A stretch of DNA of 64,000 bases. Origin: SHAN690 sp038131955. Lineage in GTDB: Bacteria; Bacteroidota; Bacteroidia; Flavobacteriales_G; Salibacteraceae. The position numbers were made by a program, and so were the translations under genes. This document shows, in pieces, positions 44,345 through 53,827 of the stretch; the stretch's first letter is position 1, and every line of letters starts with the position of its first letter. The notes below the pieces were generated by a model. The model ran no database searches. It saw only the letters and a program-made list of their open reading frames with translations, and was not told the origin of the DNA. The stretch is from positions 186,001-250,000 of the forward strand of contig JAYPQK010000001.1 in the NCBI GenBank assembly GCA_038131955.1, read 5' to 3'.

Positions 44345-45615
44345 CAGTATTCTCGAATGATATTGAACGGCACGTTCATGCTAGACAAGTAGCCATTTTG
44401 CTCTACCGTTACAAACAGTCGAAATGCTCCGCTGGTATCCGGTGTCAGCATCAAGGCTTGTGTTGGGATCAGTCCTTTCTCCAACCACGGCACCGGTTGT
44501 GGCTTGTCCTCTGGATCACCTCCTGTACTCTTGGCAGTCGACTCGCTATACAATTCCCATCGGATCTTGGCACCGGGCTCAAACTCCCCCTCCACCTCAA
44601 CGGAAGCTACGATTCCTCCAACTAACGTAGTGGAAGGGGTGAAAGGTCGGCCTTCAACCTTAAGCTCACGGATCTGTGCAGTAACAGACTCAAAGGGTTC
44701 TTCATTCCACGCCTGCTCCATCGCCTTGACCGTACCATAGGGTCGCCCTGTTTCATCAAACATCCCAAACCAACTATGGGTGCGTTCTTGCTTCTGACCC
44801 CATAGAAACACAAAGCTTCCCATGCAGCGGGGTTCATTCAAGATGTGATCCATGTAGCGCTGGTAGTAGAGTCTTTCTTTCTCATTGGTGGACTGCTCGA
44901 TCGGAGCTCCCATATCGGTGGTATCCGATTCCCAAAATCCGTCGGGGCCCCATTCTGTGATCAAGTACGGTCCATCATAGCCATAGGCGGAAAGGCTGTC
45001 GTCTACCTTACCTATATCTCCGTAGCTGTTCACGCTGATGAAATCAATGTGGGGAGCATACTGCATGATCACGGGAATCTCTTCGCGCTGAACCCCGGCG
45101 GTAACGGTAGTCACCGGGTGAACATGATCTAGGTCTTGTATCATCTTAGCGATATCGTCTACCGCTTCAATGGTCTCGAGATTTCTTCTGTTGAATCCAA
45201 CCTCGTTTCCGACCCCCCAGAGTAAAAGCGCAGGATGGTCCTTGTACTTTATGACAACCTCGCGGAATTCTTCCCACTGCTTCTGAACGGCGCCGTAGTC
45301 TTTGTAATTGAATCCGTGTCGTTCGTGCTGAACCCAAAGTCCAAGCATCACCTTCAGATCATGTGCTTCAGCGCTATCCAAGATCTCACCGGCCCTGTTA
45401 GCATCCCAAGTTCGAATGGCATTAGCGCCGGCATCCTCGAGGCGCTCAAAATATCGACTTCCACCAGCGCCTTTGACGAAAAACGGCTCTTCATCAACCA
45501 CCAGGCGCCATCCTTCAGAACCTTCTCGAATATCAACCTTCAGAGTAGTAGGTTCTTCACATCCTAAGATGAAGATCAAGAATAATACACCGAAAATGGA
45601 CAGGTTAGAATTCAA
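44344..45615 (-). CDS. Clan GH-A glycosidase lipoprotein of the laminarin operon, TTG start
   Basis: A 423-residue lipoprotein (lipobox ILGC) with a TIM-barrel glycosidase of clan GH-A: the acid/base Glu in LLWGVGNEVGF and the nucleophile Glu in YLITEWGPDGFW. It has a short beta domain before the barrel (EPFFVKGAGGSRYFE) and another after it. The exact family is uncertain: it looks like a GH2-type barrel without the sandwich domains, and GH158 or a related beta-1,3-glucanase family is possible given the locus. I chose the TTG at 45615, which puts the signal peptide at the N terminus and overlaps the regulator gene end by 11 bases; the longer ATG frame adds 26 unlikely residues. Confidence 0.75.
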   Translation of the reverse strand: MNSNLSIFGVLFLIFILGCEEPTTLKVDIREGSEGWRLVVDEEPFFVKGAGGSRYFERLEDAGANAIRTWDANRAGEILDSAEAHDLKVMLGLWVQHERHGFNYKDYGAVQKQWEEFREVVIKYKDHPALLLWGVGNEVGFNRRNLETIEAVDDIAKMIQDLDHVHPVTTVTAGVQREEIPVIMQYAPHIDFISVNSYGDIGKVDDSLSAYGYDGPYLITEWGPDGFWESDTTDMGAPIEQSTNEKERLYYQRYMDHILNEPRCMGSFVFLWGQKQERTHSWFGMFDETGRPYGTVKAMEQAWNEEPFESVTAQIRELKVEGRPFTPSTTLVGGIVASVEVEGEFEPGAKIRWELYSESTAKSTGGDPEDKPQPVPWLEKGLIPTQALMLTPDTSGAFRLFVTVEQNGYLSSMNVPFNIIREY

Positions 45616-46354
45616 AGTTGGTTCCCTTCTTAAGCAGGTTTTGATAGGCTTCTTTGTCGAAGGTAAACAAGCGCGCCGGTCTGTGGGGCACATCCGACTG
45701 CATTCTTTTTGTGTCCTTGAGTAATCCCATACTCAGAATGCGTTTTCTAAAATTCGCCTTATCAAATTTTTCGTTGAGAATGTTCTCATAAAGCGCCTGC
45801 ATTTCACCGAGTGTAAATTCCTTCGGCAGCAACTCAAATCCCACCGGCTGGTGGCGCACCCGCTCACGCAACATGGTCAAGGCCTCATCGATGATCGAAG
45901 TATGATCAAAAGCCAATCCTGGAAGATTATCGAGGTCGACCCAAGAGACGTTGTCTGCCCATGAATTGGCCAACGGCTCGTAGCGATCTACACTGATGAG
46001 TGAGTAGTATCCAACTGTAATGACTCTACCCACCGGGTGTCGATCCACTTGACCATAGCTGCGGGTTTGAGTCATGAACACATGGTCTAATCCGGTCAAT
46101 TCCTTGAGCACCCGCGTGGCTGCCAACTCCAGATCTTCATTAGGATACACCAGGTCGCCTGGCAAAGCCATTTTACCTTGATGCGGTTCAGCCCCTCGTT
46201 GGATCAAGAGCACTTTCAATCCGTTCTCATGGTATCCCAGGATGACGCAGTCCACCGAAACGGCAAACTGAAAGAACTTCTCAATGGGAATCTTATAATA
46301 ACCGGTGAACTGGTGGCCAATCACTTCCTCCAGGACTTCTTTTTTTTCTTTCAT
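45605..46354 (-). CDS. NUDIX-type transcriptional regulator of the laminarin locus
   Basis: A 249-residue paralogue of the regulator at 27013: NUDIX-fold domain (VSVDCVILGYHENGLKVLLI, GKMALPGDLVYPNEDLELAA) and C-terminal winged helix (ELLPKEFTLGEMQALYENIL, NFRKRILSMGLL, RPARLFTFD). The NUDIX box is degenerate (TRVLKELTG), so it probably senses ligand without hydrolysing it. It has about 20 extra N-terminal residues compared with its paralogue. It is the first gene of the leftward operon, is divergent from the second susC and lies beside the ATRGT-N7-ACYAT sites it presumably binds. Confidence 0.87.
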   Translation of the reverse strand: MKEKKEVLEEVIGHQFTGYYKIPIEKFFQFAVSVDCVILGYHENGLKVLLIQRGAEPHQGKMALPGDLVYPNEDLELAATRVLKELTGLDHVFMTQTRSYGQVDRHPVGRVITVGYYSLISVDRYEPLANSWADNVSWVDLDNLPGLAFDHTSIIDEALTMLRERVRHQPVGFELLPKEFTLGEMQALYENILNEKFDKANFRKRILSMGLLKDTKRMQSDVPHRPARLFTFDKEAYQNLLKKGTNFEF

Positions 46355-46401
46355 AGTGTTCAGATCAGGTGGTGGATGTGAATTGAAATAACTGATATGG
46401 G

Positions 46402-46442
46402 CAAATCTAGCAGATTTTACTTCTTATGGTACTCCAGACCAT
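46402..46442 (-). promoter_or_regulatory. 17-bp operator and -7 box of the laminarin regulator gene
   Basis: At 46426-46442 the sequence fits ATRGT-N7-ACYAT (ATGGT and ACCAT arms), with one more paired base on each side. On the minus strand a perfect -7 box TAGATTTG lies at 46402-46409. The same arms occur before susC and before the repeat protein of this locus. This would give autoregulation of the regulator. Confidence 0.6.
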
Positions 46443-46520
46443 ATTAATTGACAATTTGACAATTATTAGCGGTTAATATTCCAATCTTTCAATGAAATAT
46501 TCTAATATTGGACTGTTCTA

Positions 46521-46552
46521 ATAGTAAATATTACTATAAGATTGTACACTTA
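46521..46552 (+). promoter_or_regulatory. 17-bp operator before the laminarin susC gene
   Basis: ATAGTAA, three bases, TTACTAT at 46521-46537 is a palindrome with 7-bp arms that fits ATRGT-N7-ACYAT. A weak -7 box (TACACTTA, 46545-46552) follows after 7 bases, the same distance as at 53828. It should control susC, susD, the PKD lipoprotein and GH16. Confidence 0.62.
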
Positions 46553-46568
46553 CTAAACTCAAAAAACC

Positions 46569-49500
46569 ATGTTGAAAAGGTATTCGCTAACGCTTCTCAT
46601 GCTCATTGCAGCTATGGTGGTGTGGGCGCAGGAGAAGAAAATCTCCGGCGTCATCACAGATGACACCGGACTTACGGTTCCCGGCGTTACGATTCTCGAG
46701 AAAGGGACGCAGAACGGCACGACAACCGACATGGATGGCAACTACACCATTACCGTTTCAGATGCGGCGACCGCCGTATTGCGCGTGACCTTTATTGGTT
46801 ATGCCCCACAAGAAATTCCGGTCGGAGGTCGCGACAAGATCGACGTAACCATGGCCGCGAGCGTAGCCGCTCTTGAAGAGGTGGTCGTGGTCGGTTATGG
46901 TACCTCTACGAAAAAGACCTTAACGGGTGCTACCTCTAAAGTGAAAGGGGAACGCATCGAGAAGATGAACATTCCACGAATGGACCAAGCCCTTCAAGGT
47001 CAGGTGGCCGGTGTTACCATTAACACGAACTCAGGTTCTCCTGGCGGTTCTTCTTCCATTCGAATTCGTGGTTTGAGCACCTTTGGCGACAACGATCCCT
47101 TGATCCTAGTAGATGGAGTTGTCTATGACTCAGACGGATTGAATGCCCTCAACCCTTCTGACATCGCTTCTATCAACGTATTGAAGGATGCAACCGCTGG
47201 TATTTATGGTGTTCGAGCAGCGAATGGTGTGATCCTGATTGAGACCAAGAAGGGGTCTCTAGGCGGAAAGCCAAGGGTTGAGTTCGATTCATACTACGGA
47301 ATCCAACGTACCGCTCGCAAAATGGATCTTTTGAACGCCTCCGAATACGCCACGGTGAAGAATGAGATGTTCCGCAACGGCGGTCGTCCTGAGCCATTTG
47401 AGAATACGGACCTAGGTGCCGGAACCGATTGGCAGGATGAGGTCTTCACGGATGCTCCAATTCAGAACTACAACCTGAGCATGACCGGCGGAAATAAGAA
47501 CACGAGCTATTCGATCGGCGGTTCATATTTCTCCCAAGATGGAATCGTTGGAGGAGACAAGTCGAACTTCTCGCGCTACAATGGACGTGTGAACTTCGTG
47601 ACCGACCTTTCAGAGAAGTTGAAGCTGACCAACGTATTGCTTTACACCCATGAAGAGCGCAGCACCCTTCCTGAAAATGGTATCGGCTCAGTGCTCTACA
47701 ATACAGTGAATGCATTTCCAAATGAGCCAATCCGCACTCCCAATGGCAACTACAGCTACATGGAAGAGGTAACGGACATCATCAATCCGATCGCTCAGAT
47801 GGAAAACACCCACAACTGGAGCAAGGTGGACAAGATCGTAGGTAAGGAAGAATTGACGTACACCTTCAACGACAACCTATCCTTCAGCAATCGTATCTCT
47901 TACAACTATGCGATCGTTGATGACAAGGTGTTCACGCCACTCGCGTACTACGGTCCGGGTAAGGCTCAAAACTCTGCCCTTAACGAGAACCTAGATCCAA
48001 CGATCGTCATCATCGGCGATAGCACTCCGATCGAACGAGGTGCAGCGATCTATGAGCAGCGTGCCACTTACATGGATCTCACTTTTGAGAGTTTCTTGAA
48101 CTATGAGAAAATATTCCAGGATATGCATCAGGTGAAGGCAACGTTAGGAGCCTCTGTGTTCCGTCGACGATCTGAAGCACTCAACGGATCTGCTTTCAAT
48201 ATCCCGGGCAACTCGGTTGAATATGCAGATATCGCGGCTAACCTCGCACCTGGAGGATTTCTGAACAACACCGGTTCTTGGCAAGTGGAAGAGCGACTGT
48301 TATCGACCTTCCTTCGTGCAGAATACTCGTATCAATTCAAGTACCTCTTCTCTGCGATCCTTCGTCGCGATGGATCTAGCCGATTCGGCCCGAACAGCCG
48401 CTATGGTATCTTCCCAACCGGTTCTGCAGCATGGTTGCTATCAGAGGAGGATTTCTTCGATATTGCTAGCATCACCTACGCCAAGTTACGTGCTAGCTAT
48501 GGTGTGTCTGGAAATGACCAGATCCCCAACTTCGCTTACCGAGCTCTACTTAACGGAGAAGGTGTATACGTCTTCGATGACCTGATCACTCAGGGAGTTG
48601 CTTTAGGACGAGCGTCTAACCCTGACCTTAAGTGGGAGACCACGCGTCAACTCAACATCGGATTCGACCTTACGTTCTTCAAGGCCTTCGATTTGAACAT
48701 GAACTACTTCATGAAGAACACTTATGACCTACTCTTCCAGCCCGATGTTTCTGCCGTTCTTGGCGCGTATGGTGCAGGTGGACAACCTCCTGTGATCAAT
48801 GCGGGTGACGTGTCAAACCAAGGAGTTGAATTGGAATTAGGATTCCAAACCAATCCTGACCGCCCCTTCGGATTCAGCACCAACTTCAACACGACTTACC
48901 TGCGCAACCGCGTTCTTAGCGTGCCGGATGGTGTAGAATTCCTTCCCGGTGCTGCTTTCGGCGTTGGAGGCGTCGTAGCGACCCGATTTGAAGAAGGCTT
49001 CCCTATTGGATACTACATCGGATACGAAACAGATGGTATATTCCAAACCCAAGCGGACATCGATAATGCAGAGGTTGAGCAAGCCGGAGCAGAGCCAGGT
49101 GATCTGAGATTTGTAGATCAGAATGGAGACGGTGTGATCAGCTTTGGTAACGATAATGACCGAGTGATGCTGGGTTCTCCGATCCCAGACTTCACCTTCG
49201 GCCTAGCATTGAACTTCCGCTTCAAGTCGGTTGACTTCTCTGCTAACATCTATTCTGCGATCGGTCAGGAGATCATTCGCAACTACGAGCGTCAACAGCC
49301 ATACGCAAACATGCTGGGCCAGTGGAATGATCGTTGGATCGGACCGTTGTCCAGTGAGGAAGTTCCAAGAGTTACCACCGCAGCAACCCGAAATACCGAA
49401 TTCTCAGACTTCTTCGTAGAGGATGGTAGTTTTGCTCGACTCCGAAATGTTCAATTGGGTTATACCTTCCCAAAGGAACTAACGGAGAAGGCCAAGATCT

Positions 49501-49667
49501 CGTCTTTGAGACTGTACGTGGCAGCAAACAACTTGGTCACACTTACCCGTTATCAAGGGTTTGACCCAGACATCGGATCCTCAGGCGGAACGCTTTCCGC
49601 AGGAGTCGATTATGGATTCTATCCTCAAGCAAGAACCATCATGGGTGGTGTAAATCTTAAGTTCTAA
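46569..49667 (+). CDS. SusC-like TonB-dependent receptor (laminarin locus)
   Basis: A 1032-residue outer-membrane importer. After the signal peptide (MLKRYSLTLLMLIAAMVVWAQ) comes a carboxypeptidase-D-like domain (SGVITDDTGLTVPGVTILEK), then the plug (ALQGQVAGVTINTNSGSPGG, RIRGLSTFGDNDPLILVDG, AAGIYG-like GIYGVRAANGVILIETKKG) and a barrel ending GGVNLKF. Segment order and length are typical of SusC. The GH16, GH3 and PKD neighbours indicate beta-1,3-glucan (laminarin) as substrate. It starts 17 bases after a -7-like box and is followed by susD after 3 bases. Confidence 0.93.
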   Translation: MLKRYSLTLLMLIAAMVVWAQEKKISGVITDDTGLTVPGVTILEKGTQNGTTTDMDGNYTITVSDAATAVLRVTFIGYAPQEIPVGGRDKIDVTMAASVAALEEVVVVGYGTSTKKTLTGATSKVKGERIEKMNIPRMDQALQGQVAGVTINTNSGSPGGSSSIRIRGLSTFGDNDPLILVDGVVYDSDGLNALNPSDIASINVLKDATAGIYGVRAANGVILIETKKGSLGGKPRVEFDSYYGIQRTARKMDLLNASEYATVKNEMFRNGGRPEPFENTDLGAGTDWQDEVFTDAPIQNYNLSMTGGNKNTSYSIGGSYFSQDGIVGGDKSNFSRYNGRVNFVTDLSEKLKLTNVLLYTHEERSTLPENGIGSVLYNTVNAFPNEPIRTPNGNYSYMEEVTDIINPIAQMENTHNWSKVDKIVGKEELTYTFNDNLSFSNRISYNYAIVDDKVFTPLAYYGPGKAQNSALNENLDPTIVIIGDSTPIERGAAIYEQRATYMDLTFESFLNYEKIFQDMHQVKATLGASVFRRRSEALNGSAFNIPGNSVEYADIAANLAPGGFLNNTGSWQVEERLLSTFLRAEYSYQFKYLFSAILRRDGSSRFGPNSRYGIFPTGSAAWLLSEEDFFDIASITYAKLRASYGVSGNDQIPNFAYRALLNGEGVYVFDDLITQGVALGRASNPDLKWETTRQLNIGFDLTFFKAFDLNMNYFMKNTYDLLFQPDVSAVLGAYGAGGQPPVINAGDVSNQGVELELGFQTNPDRPFGFSTNFNTTYLRNRVLSVPDGVEFLPGAAFGVGGVVATRFEEGFPIGYYIGYETDGIFQTQADIDNAEVEQAGAEPGDLRFVDQNGDGVISFGNDNDRVMLGSPIPDFTFGLALNFRFKSVDFSANIYSAIGQEIIRNYERQQPYANMLGQWNDRWIGPLSSEEVPRVTTAATRNTEFSDFFVEDGSFARLRNVQLGYTFPKELTEKAKISSLRLYVAANNLVTLTRYQGFDPDIGSSGGTLSAGVDYGFYPQARTIMGGVNLKF

Positions 49668-49670
49668 GTC

Positions 49671-51149
49671 ATGAAGAAAATCAAAATCATACCCTCCTTC
49701 ATCGCTGTTCTGATCTCAGGTATCATTGCAGCAGGATGTAACAATTTCTTGGATCTTGATCCGGAATACACTCAGGACGCGGAGAACTACTTCTTGACTC
49801 CTGAAGACTACGATCGAGCGCTTACCGGCGCCTACGACCTACTTCAAACTTCGTTTGTTACTCTTTGGATCGGCGAGATCGCCTCTGATAATTCCATTGC
49901 CGGCGGAGAAAGTGTGACCGACACCGAAGGTCTCCACGAGATCGACGAAATGCGTCACGACGCGGTGAACAATGAGCTTCAGAGCATCATGCGTTATAAC
50001 TACGCCGGCGTCACAAGAGCAAACTTTATCATGGAGAATAAGGATGCTCTCGAGTTTGACGGCAAAGCGAAGATCCTAGGTCAAACTCGGTTCCTTCGTG
50101 CCTACTACTATTCTGAATTGGTGAAGTACTTCGGAGATATGCCGTTGGTAATCGACAAGCGTCTCGGTGCGGAAGAAGTGCGTAAGATCGAAAGATCACC
50201 TGCGTCGGAGATCTACGCGGCCATCGAAGAAGATCTGAAGTACGCTTCGGAAAACCTTGACTGGACTGACCCGGTAAAAGGGCGAGTAACGAAAGGAGCG
50301 GCACTATCCCTCTTAGGTAAAGTTTATCTCTATCAAGAGAAGTGGGGCGAAGCGGCGTCTACCTTTGATCAGGTAATCAATAGTGGTCAATATGCCCTCA
50401 TCGATGATTTCACTCAGCTCTTCACAGTAGCCAACGAGGGCCACTCAGAGACCGTTTTCGATGTTGAATACACGGGTGCTGAAGGCGGTAGCTATGGATG
50501 TTTCCCTTGTCTAGAGGGTAATGCAGCCGTAGGTTTCCATGGCATTCGCCAGTATGAAGGTCCTATCTACGCAACCGGCAATAGCTATAATCTTCCAACA
50601 GAAGATCTTTACAATTCATTCGATCCTGCAGATCCTCGACGCGATGCTTCTGTCTTGAACATTGACGCTTGGATCGCCGCTCAGCCAAATCCAGGAGCCA
50701 TCAGCTACGGAACGGGCGCAGGAGGTCACACGGGCTACTTTAACAACAAGTACCTTAAGCGTAAAGCAGAATTGGGTCTTCCTGACGACGACCTTACCAC
50801 ACCGGTGAACTACAAGGTAATCCGATACGCAGATGTTCTGCTTATGGCGGCTGAAGCACATGCGCAGAATGGCAACGACGGAACTGCCTTGAACTACGTG
50901 AACCAAGTACGCGCTCGGGTAGGCATGCCTGCTCTGACTAGCTCTGGAACACAACTTCTGGAAGACATCTACCAAGAACGACGATTCGAACTCAGCGGCG
51001 AAGGATTCCGATTCTTCGACCTTGTACGCACCGGTAAGGCAGCCGAAGAGATCGACGGCTTTGTAACAGGAAAGCATGAGCTGTTTCCGATTCCACAGAT
51101 CGAGATCGATCTAGCCGGAGGTAACTGGCAACAAAATCCAAACTATTAA
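49671..51149 (+). CDS. SusD-like nutrient-binding lipoprotein (laminarin locus)
   Basis: A 492-residue surface lipoprotein (lipobox AAGC; mature CNNFLDLDPEYTQ) of the SusD/RagB family. It has the conserved LGQTRFLRAYYYSELVKYFG helix pair, GAALSLLGKVYLYQEKWGEA, the C-terminal RYADVLLMAAEAHAQNG segment with NQVRARVGMP, YQERRFELSGEGFRFFDLVR, and a final NWQQNPNY. It covers the SusC pore and binds glucan. A 21-base gap separates it from the PKD lipoprotein, and no terminator lies between. Confidence 0.93.
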   Translation: MKKIKIIPSFIAVLISGIIAAGCNNFLDLDPEYTQDAENYFLTPEDYDRALTGAYDLLQTSFVTLWIGEIASDNSIAGGESVTDTEGLHEIDEMRHDAVNNELQSIMRYNYAGVTRANFIMENKDALEFDGKAKILGQTRFLRAYYYSELVKYFGDMPLVIDKRLGAEEVRKIERSPASEIYAAIEEDLKYASENLDWTDPVKGRVTKGAALSLLGKVYLYQEKWGEAASTFDQVINSGQYALIDDFTQLFTVANEGHSETVFDVEYTGAEGGSYGCFPCLEGNAAVGFHGIRQYEGPIYATGNSYNLPTEDLYNSFDPADPRRDASVLNIDAWIAAQPNPGAISYGTGAGGHTGYFNNKYLKRKAELGLPDDDLTTPVNYKVIRYADVLLMAAEAHAQNGNDGTALNYVNQVRARVGMPALTSSGTQLLEDIYQERRFELSGEGFRFFDLVRTGKAAEEIDGFVTGKHELFPIPQIEIDLAGGNWQQNPNY

Positions 51150-51170
51150 TACAATTCAAATCCAATTAAA

Positions 51171-52499
51171 ATGAAGCGTTTATTATTAATGACTACCGCT
51201 TTGGCCTTCTTGACGATTGCGTCATGTAAGAAGGACAAGGTGGAAGCACCTACCGCAGAGGATGCTACGTTTACGTATACGACCTCTTCGCAAAGTGACA
51301 ACATCATCATCTTCACAGCCGACAACTCCGAGCTTATCGCTCAGTGGGATTTCGGAAATGGTGAGACTGGTGAAGGAACTACCGCAGAGGCTCAATACCC
51401 CACTGCCGGCAGCTACGATGTTACCCTTACTGTCTTCAATGAAGAAGGGAATGCCAGCTCAACTCAGACCATCGTGATCGAGAATGATGATCCAAGCCTA
51501 TTGGACGATCCAGTCTACAACTTGCTTACGGGTGGAGTTGACGTTGGTTCGAAAACTTGGGTCATGGACTCAAATAACAGTGCGCACTTCGGAGTAGGAC
51601 CTGAGCCTGTTGGTTCAGCCGGTCTCTATCCTGAGTACTGGGAGTCTGGTTGTAATGAAAAGCCTAACACAGGACTTTACAGCGATGAATACACGTTCTC
51701 ACTGTCTGGTTTCAGCTTCAACATGGAGACCAACGGTTTAGTTTATGTGGATGACCTTCAAGAGGCCAACTTCCCAGGAGCTTACGAGAACTTGGGTGAC
51801 TATAGCGCTCCTTTCGATGATCAAGTTGGAAATTGGAGCGTAGAAGTTGATGGGGATACTACCTTGACCATAACGGGTGGTGGATTCATGGGCTTCTATA
51901 CCGGCGTAACTCAATACCGCATCCTTCGTTTGTCTGAAAATGAAATGTGGCTCCGTTATCTAGATGGTTCTGACCCTGCTTTGTCATGGTACATCCGCTT
52001 GATCCCTAAAGGATACGATGCAGGAACTGACTGCGAGCCAGTAGAGCCAGTAGAAGGATGGGCTCTTCCTATCGATTTCGAAACTGTTGAGCCGGAGTTC
52101 GAAGCGTTCGGAGGAAGCACAGACACCATCATCGACAACCCTGATCAATCTGGCATCAACACCAGCAACCGAGTATTGGAGACCGTTCACGGGAACGAGA
52201 CTTGGGCAGGTGTGTTTGTTAATTTGGATGGTCCATTGGATTTCAGTACAGCTACCAGCATCAAGGTCAAAGTGTGGGCTCCTGCAACAGGAGCTTTCCG
52301 CATGAAGCTCGAGGCACAAGCTAGCTCTTCAACCTTCGTAGAAAAGGATGTGGACGTTACTGTTGCTAACGAATGGACTGAAATCACCGTAGATTGGACA
52401 GGTGAGGCTGCCGATACCTACGATCGATTGGTACTCTTCCCGGGTTGGGATGTTTCTAACGCAGGAACATTCTACTTGGATGATATCAAGCAGGAGTGA
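51171..52499 (+). CDS. Surface glycan-binding lipoprotein with PKD domain and C-terminal CBM-like domain
   Basis: A 442-residue lipoprotein (lipobox IASC) in the usual third position of a SusCD operon. A PKD domain follows the anchor (AQWDFGNGETGEGTTAEAQY, SYDVTLTVFNEEGN), then a middle beta domain (KTWVMDSNNSAHFGVGPEP) and a C-terminal beta-sandwich (ALPIDFETVEPEFEAFGGST to GTFYLDDIKQE). The C-terminal domain resembles the N-terminal domain of the secreted protein at 53878. It probably binds laminarin at the cell surface and hands it to SusCD; binding is inferred from position and domain type. Confidence 0.82.
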   Translation: MKRLLLMTTALAFLTIASCKKDKVEAPTAEDATFTYTTSSQSDNIIIFTADNSELIAQWDFGNGETGEGTTAEAQYPTAGSYDVTLTVFNEEGNASSTQTIVIENDDPSLLDDPVYNLLTGGVDVGSKTWVMDSNNSAHFGVGPEPVGSAGLYPEYWESGCNEKPNTGLYSDEYTFSLSGFSFNMETNGLVYVDDLQEANFPGAYENLGDYSAPFDDQVGNWSVEVDGDTTLTITGGGFMGFYTGVTQYRILRLSENEMWLRYLDGSDPALSWYIRLIPKGYDAGTDCEPVEPVEGWALPIDFETVEPEFEAFGGSTDTIIDNPDQSGINTSNRVLETVHGNETWAGVFVNLDGPLDFSTATSIKVKVWAPATGAFRMKLEAQASSSTFVEKDVDVTVANEWTEITVDWTGEAADTYDRLVLFPGWDVSNAGTFYLDDIKQE

Positions 52500-52530
52500 T
52501 TCTGAATAATAATTGACTGGGATAAGATGG

Positions 52531-52560
52531 GAAGGGTCGCGAGACCCTTCTTATCTTTTG
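52531..52560 (+). terminator. Hairpin between the PKD lipoprotein and GH16 genes
   Basis: GAAGGGTC, loop gcga, GACCCTTC form a perfect 8-bp stem, followed by a modest T-rich run (ttatctttt). Outer bases can pair further (AAGAT with ATCTT). No -7 box is evident before GH16, so the hairpin may act as a partial terminator or as an mRNA stabiliser for the susCD part. Confidence 0.6.
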
Positions 52561-52585
52561 TCCCGTATCATCTAAAATAATAGTC

Positions 52586-53719
52586 ATGCGTAAGAACATC
52601 TACCTCGCCACCACCGCACTTATTGTCCTCATCCTAGGCCTTAATAGCTGTCAGGAGGATGATCCTGCTCCTCAGTTGGTCATACCTTCCGGTCTTTCTG
52701 TAGAGATCATCGTGGACGAGATAGAAGAAGGTAAAGTGGAGTTTGTGGCAACTGCGACGAACGCCAACTTCTATACTTTCATGTTCAACGATGGAACCGA
52801 GGATCAATTCATTGAATCCCCAGATGGAACCATCGAGTACGTGTTTACTGATTCAGGTACTTATTCCATCAACGTAAGAGCCAATGCTACCCATGACAAC
52901 TATAGTGAAGTGACCGAAGAAGTCACCATCACCTTTTCCGAGCCGGTAGGAAACAGCGGAAATCCTCCTGCAGGAGGATACGAAACGCCTTTGACCTATC
53001 CAGGCTATACACTGGTTTGGAACGATGAATTTGACGGCACGTCACTTTCTGACGATTGGACATACGAAATCGGAACCGGCAGCAATGGTTGGGGAAACCA
53101 AGAACTGCAGTATTACCGCGAAGAGAACGCGTCAGTATCGGGTGGTAATCTGATCATCGAAGCGAGAGAAGAATCGTTCGGTGGTAGTAACTATACTTCG
53201 GCTCGAATCATTTCCATGGATAAGCAAGAGTTCAAGTACGGACGCATCGATATTCGCGCTGCAATGCCCTATGGTCAAGGCCTTTGGCCAGCCCTTTGGA
53301 TGCTTGGCGCCAACTTCAATTCTGTAGGTTGGCCTGAATGCGGAGAGATCGATATCATGGAAATGGTAGGTGGCGTGGTCACCGGAGGGGGTGACAATGT
53401 GGTGCATGGCACTGTGCACTGGGACAATGACGGCACCAAGGCAGACTTTGGAGGTAAGCGCGTGATGCCTGAGCCCCTTGCTAATAACTACCACGTCTAC
53501 ACACTCCAATGGGACAGCACTCAGATCGAATGGTACATCGATGATACCCGCTATCACACCATCGACATTACTTCAGCTGCACTCAGTGAGTTTCAGGAAG
53601 AGTTTTTCTTCATCTTTAACGTTGCTGTAGGTGGTATCTGGCCTGGAAGCCCAAATGCCGCGACGAAATTCCCTCAACGAATGTGGGTTGACTACGTACG
53701 TGTGTTCCAAGAACAATAA
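52586..53719 (+). CDS. GH16 laminarinase lipoprotein
   Basis: A 377-residue endo-beta-1,3-glucanase. The lipoprotein signal (lipobox LNSC) is followed by a PKD-like beta domain (residues about 32-125) and the GH16 domain from about 137. The GH16 domain has the entry segment YTLVWNDEFDGTSLSDDWTY and the catalytic motif GEIDIMEMVGG with nucleophile E254 and acid/base E259. The extra Met in the motif and the ending FPQRMWVDYVRVFQ are typical of laminarinases as opposed to agarases and carrageenases. It probably acts at the surface and feeds oligosaccharides to SusCD. Confidence 0.93.
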   Translation: MRKNIYLATTALIVLILGLNSCQEDDPAPQLVIPSGLSVEIIVDEIEEGKVEFVATATNANFYTFMFNDGTEDQFIESPDGTIEYVFTDSGTYSINVRANATHDNYSEVTEEVTITFSEPVGNSGNPPAGGYETPLTYPGYTLVWNDEFDGTSLSDDWTYEIGTGSNGWGNQELQYYREENASVSGGNLIIEAREESFGGSNYTSARIISMDKQEFKYGRIDIRAAMPYGQGLWPALWMLGANFNSVGWPECGEIDIMEMVGGVVTGGGDNVVHGTVHWDNDGTKADFGGKRVMPEPLANNYHVYTLQWDSTQIEWYIDDTRYHTIDITSAALSEFQEEFFFIFNVAVGGIWPGSPNAATKFPQRMWVDYVRVFQEQ

Positions 53720-53773
53720 TGCGAAGGCTTTAGGTAAATACAACCATTTCAAGTCCGGACATAAGTTTCACTT

Positions 53774-53797
53774 AAGCCCCTTTTTGGGGCTTTTTTG
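53774..53797 (+). terminator. Terminator after the GH16 gene
   Basis: AAGCCCC, five T, GGGGCTT and then a T run give a strong rho-independent terminator 54 bases after the GH16 stop. It separates the susCD operon from the repeat protein, which has its own promoter. Confidence 0.85.
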
Positions 53798-53827
53798 TTA
53801 AATAATGGTTTTTTTCACTAAATGGTT

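Noticed and set aside
46446..46466. TTGACAATT-TGACAATT direct repeat before the laminarin susC
   Set aside because: It is short, AT-rich and occurs once. It has no partner at the other promoters, so I could not support it as a regulator site next to the better ATRGT-N7-ACYAT sites.
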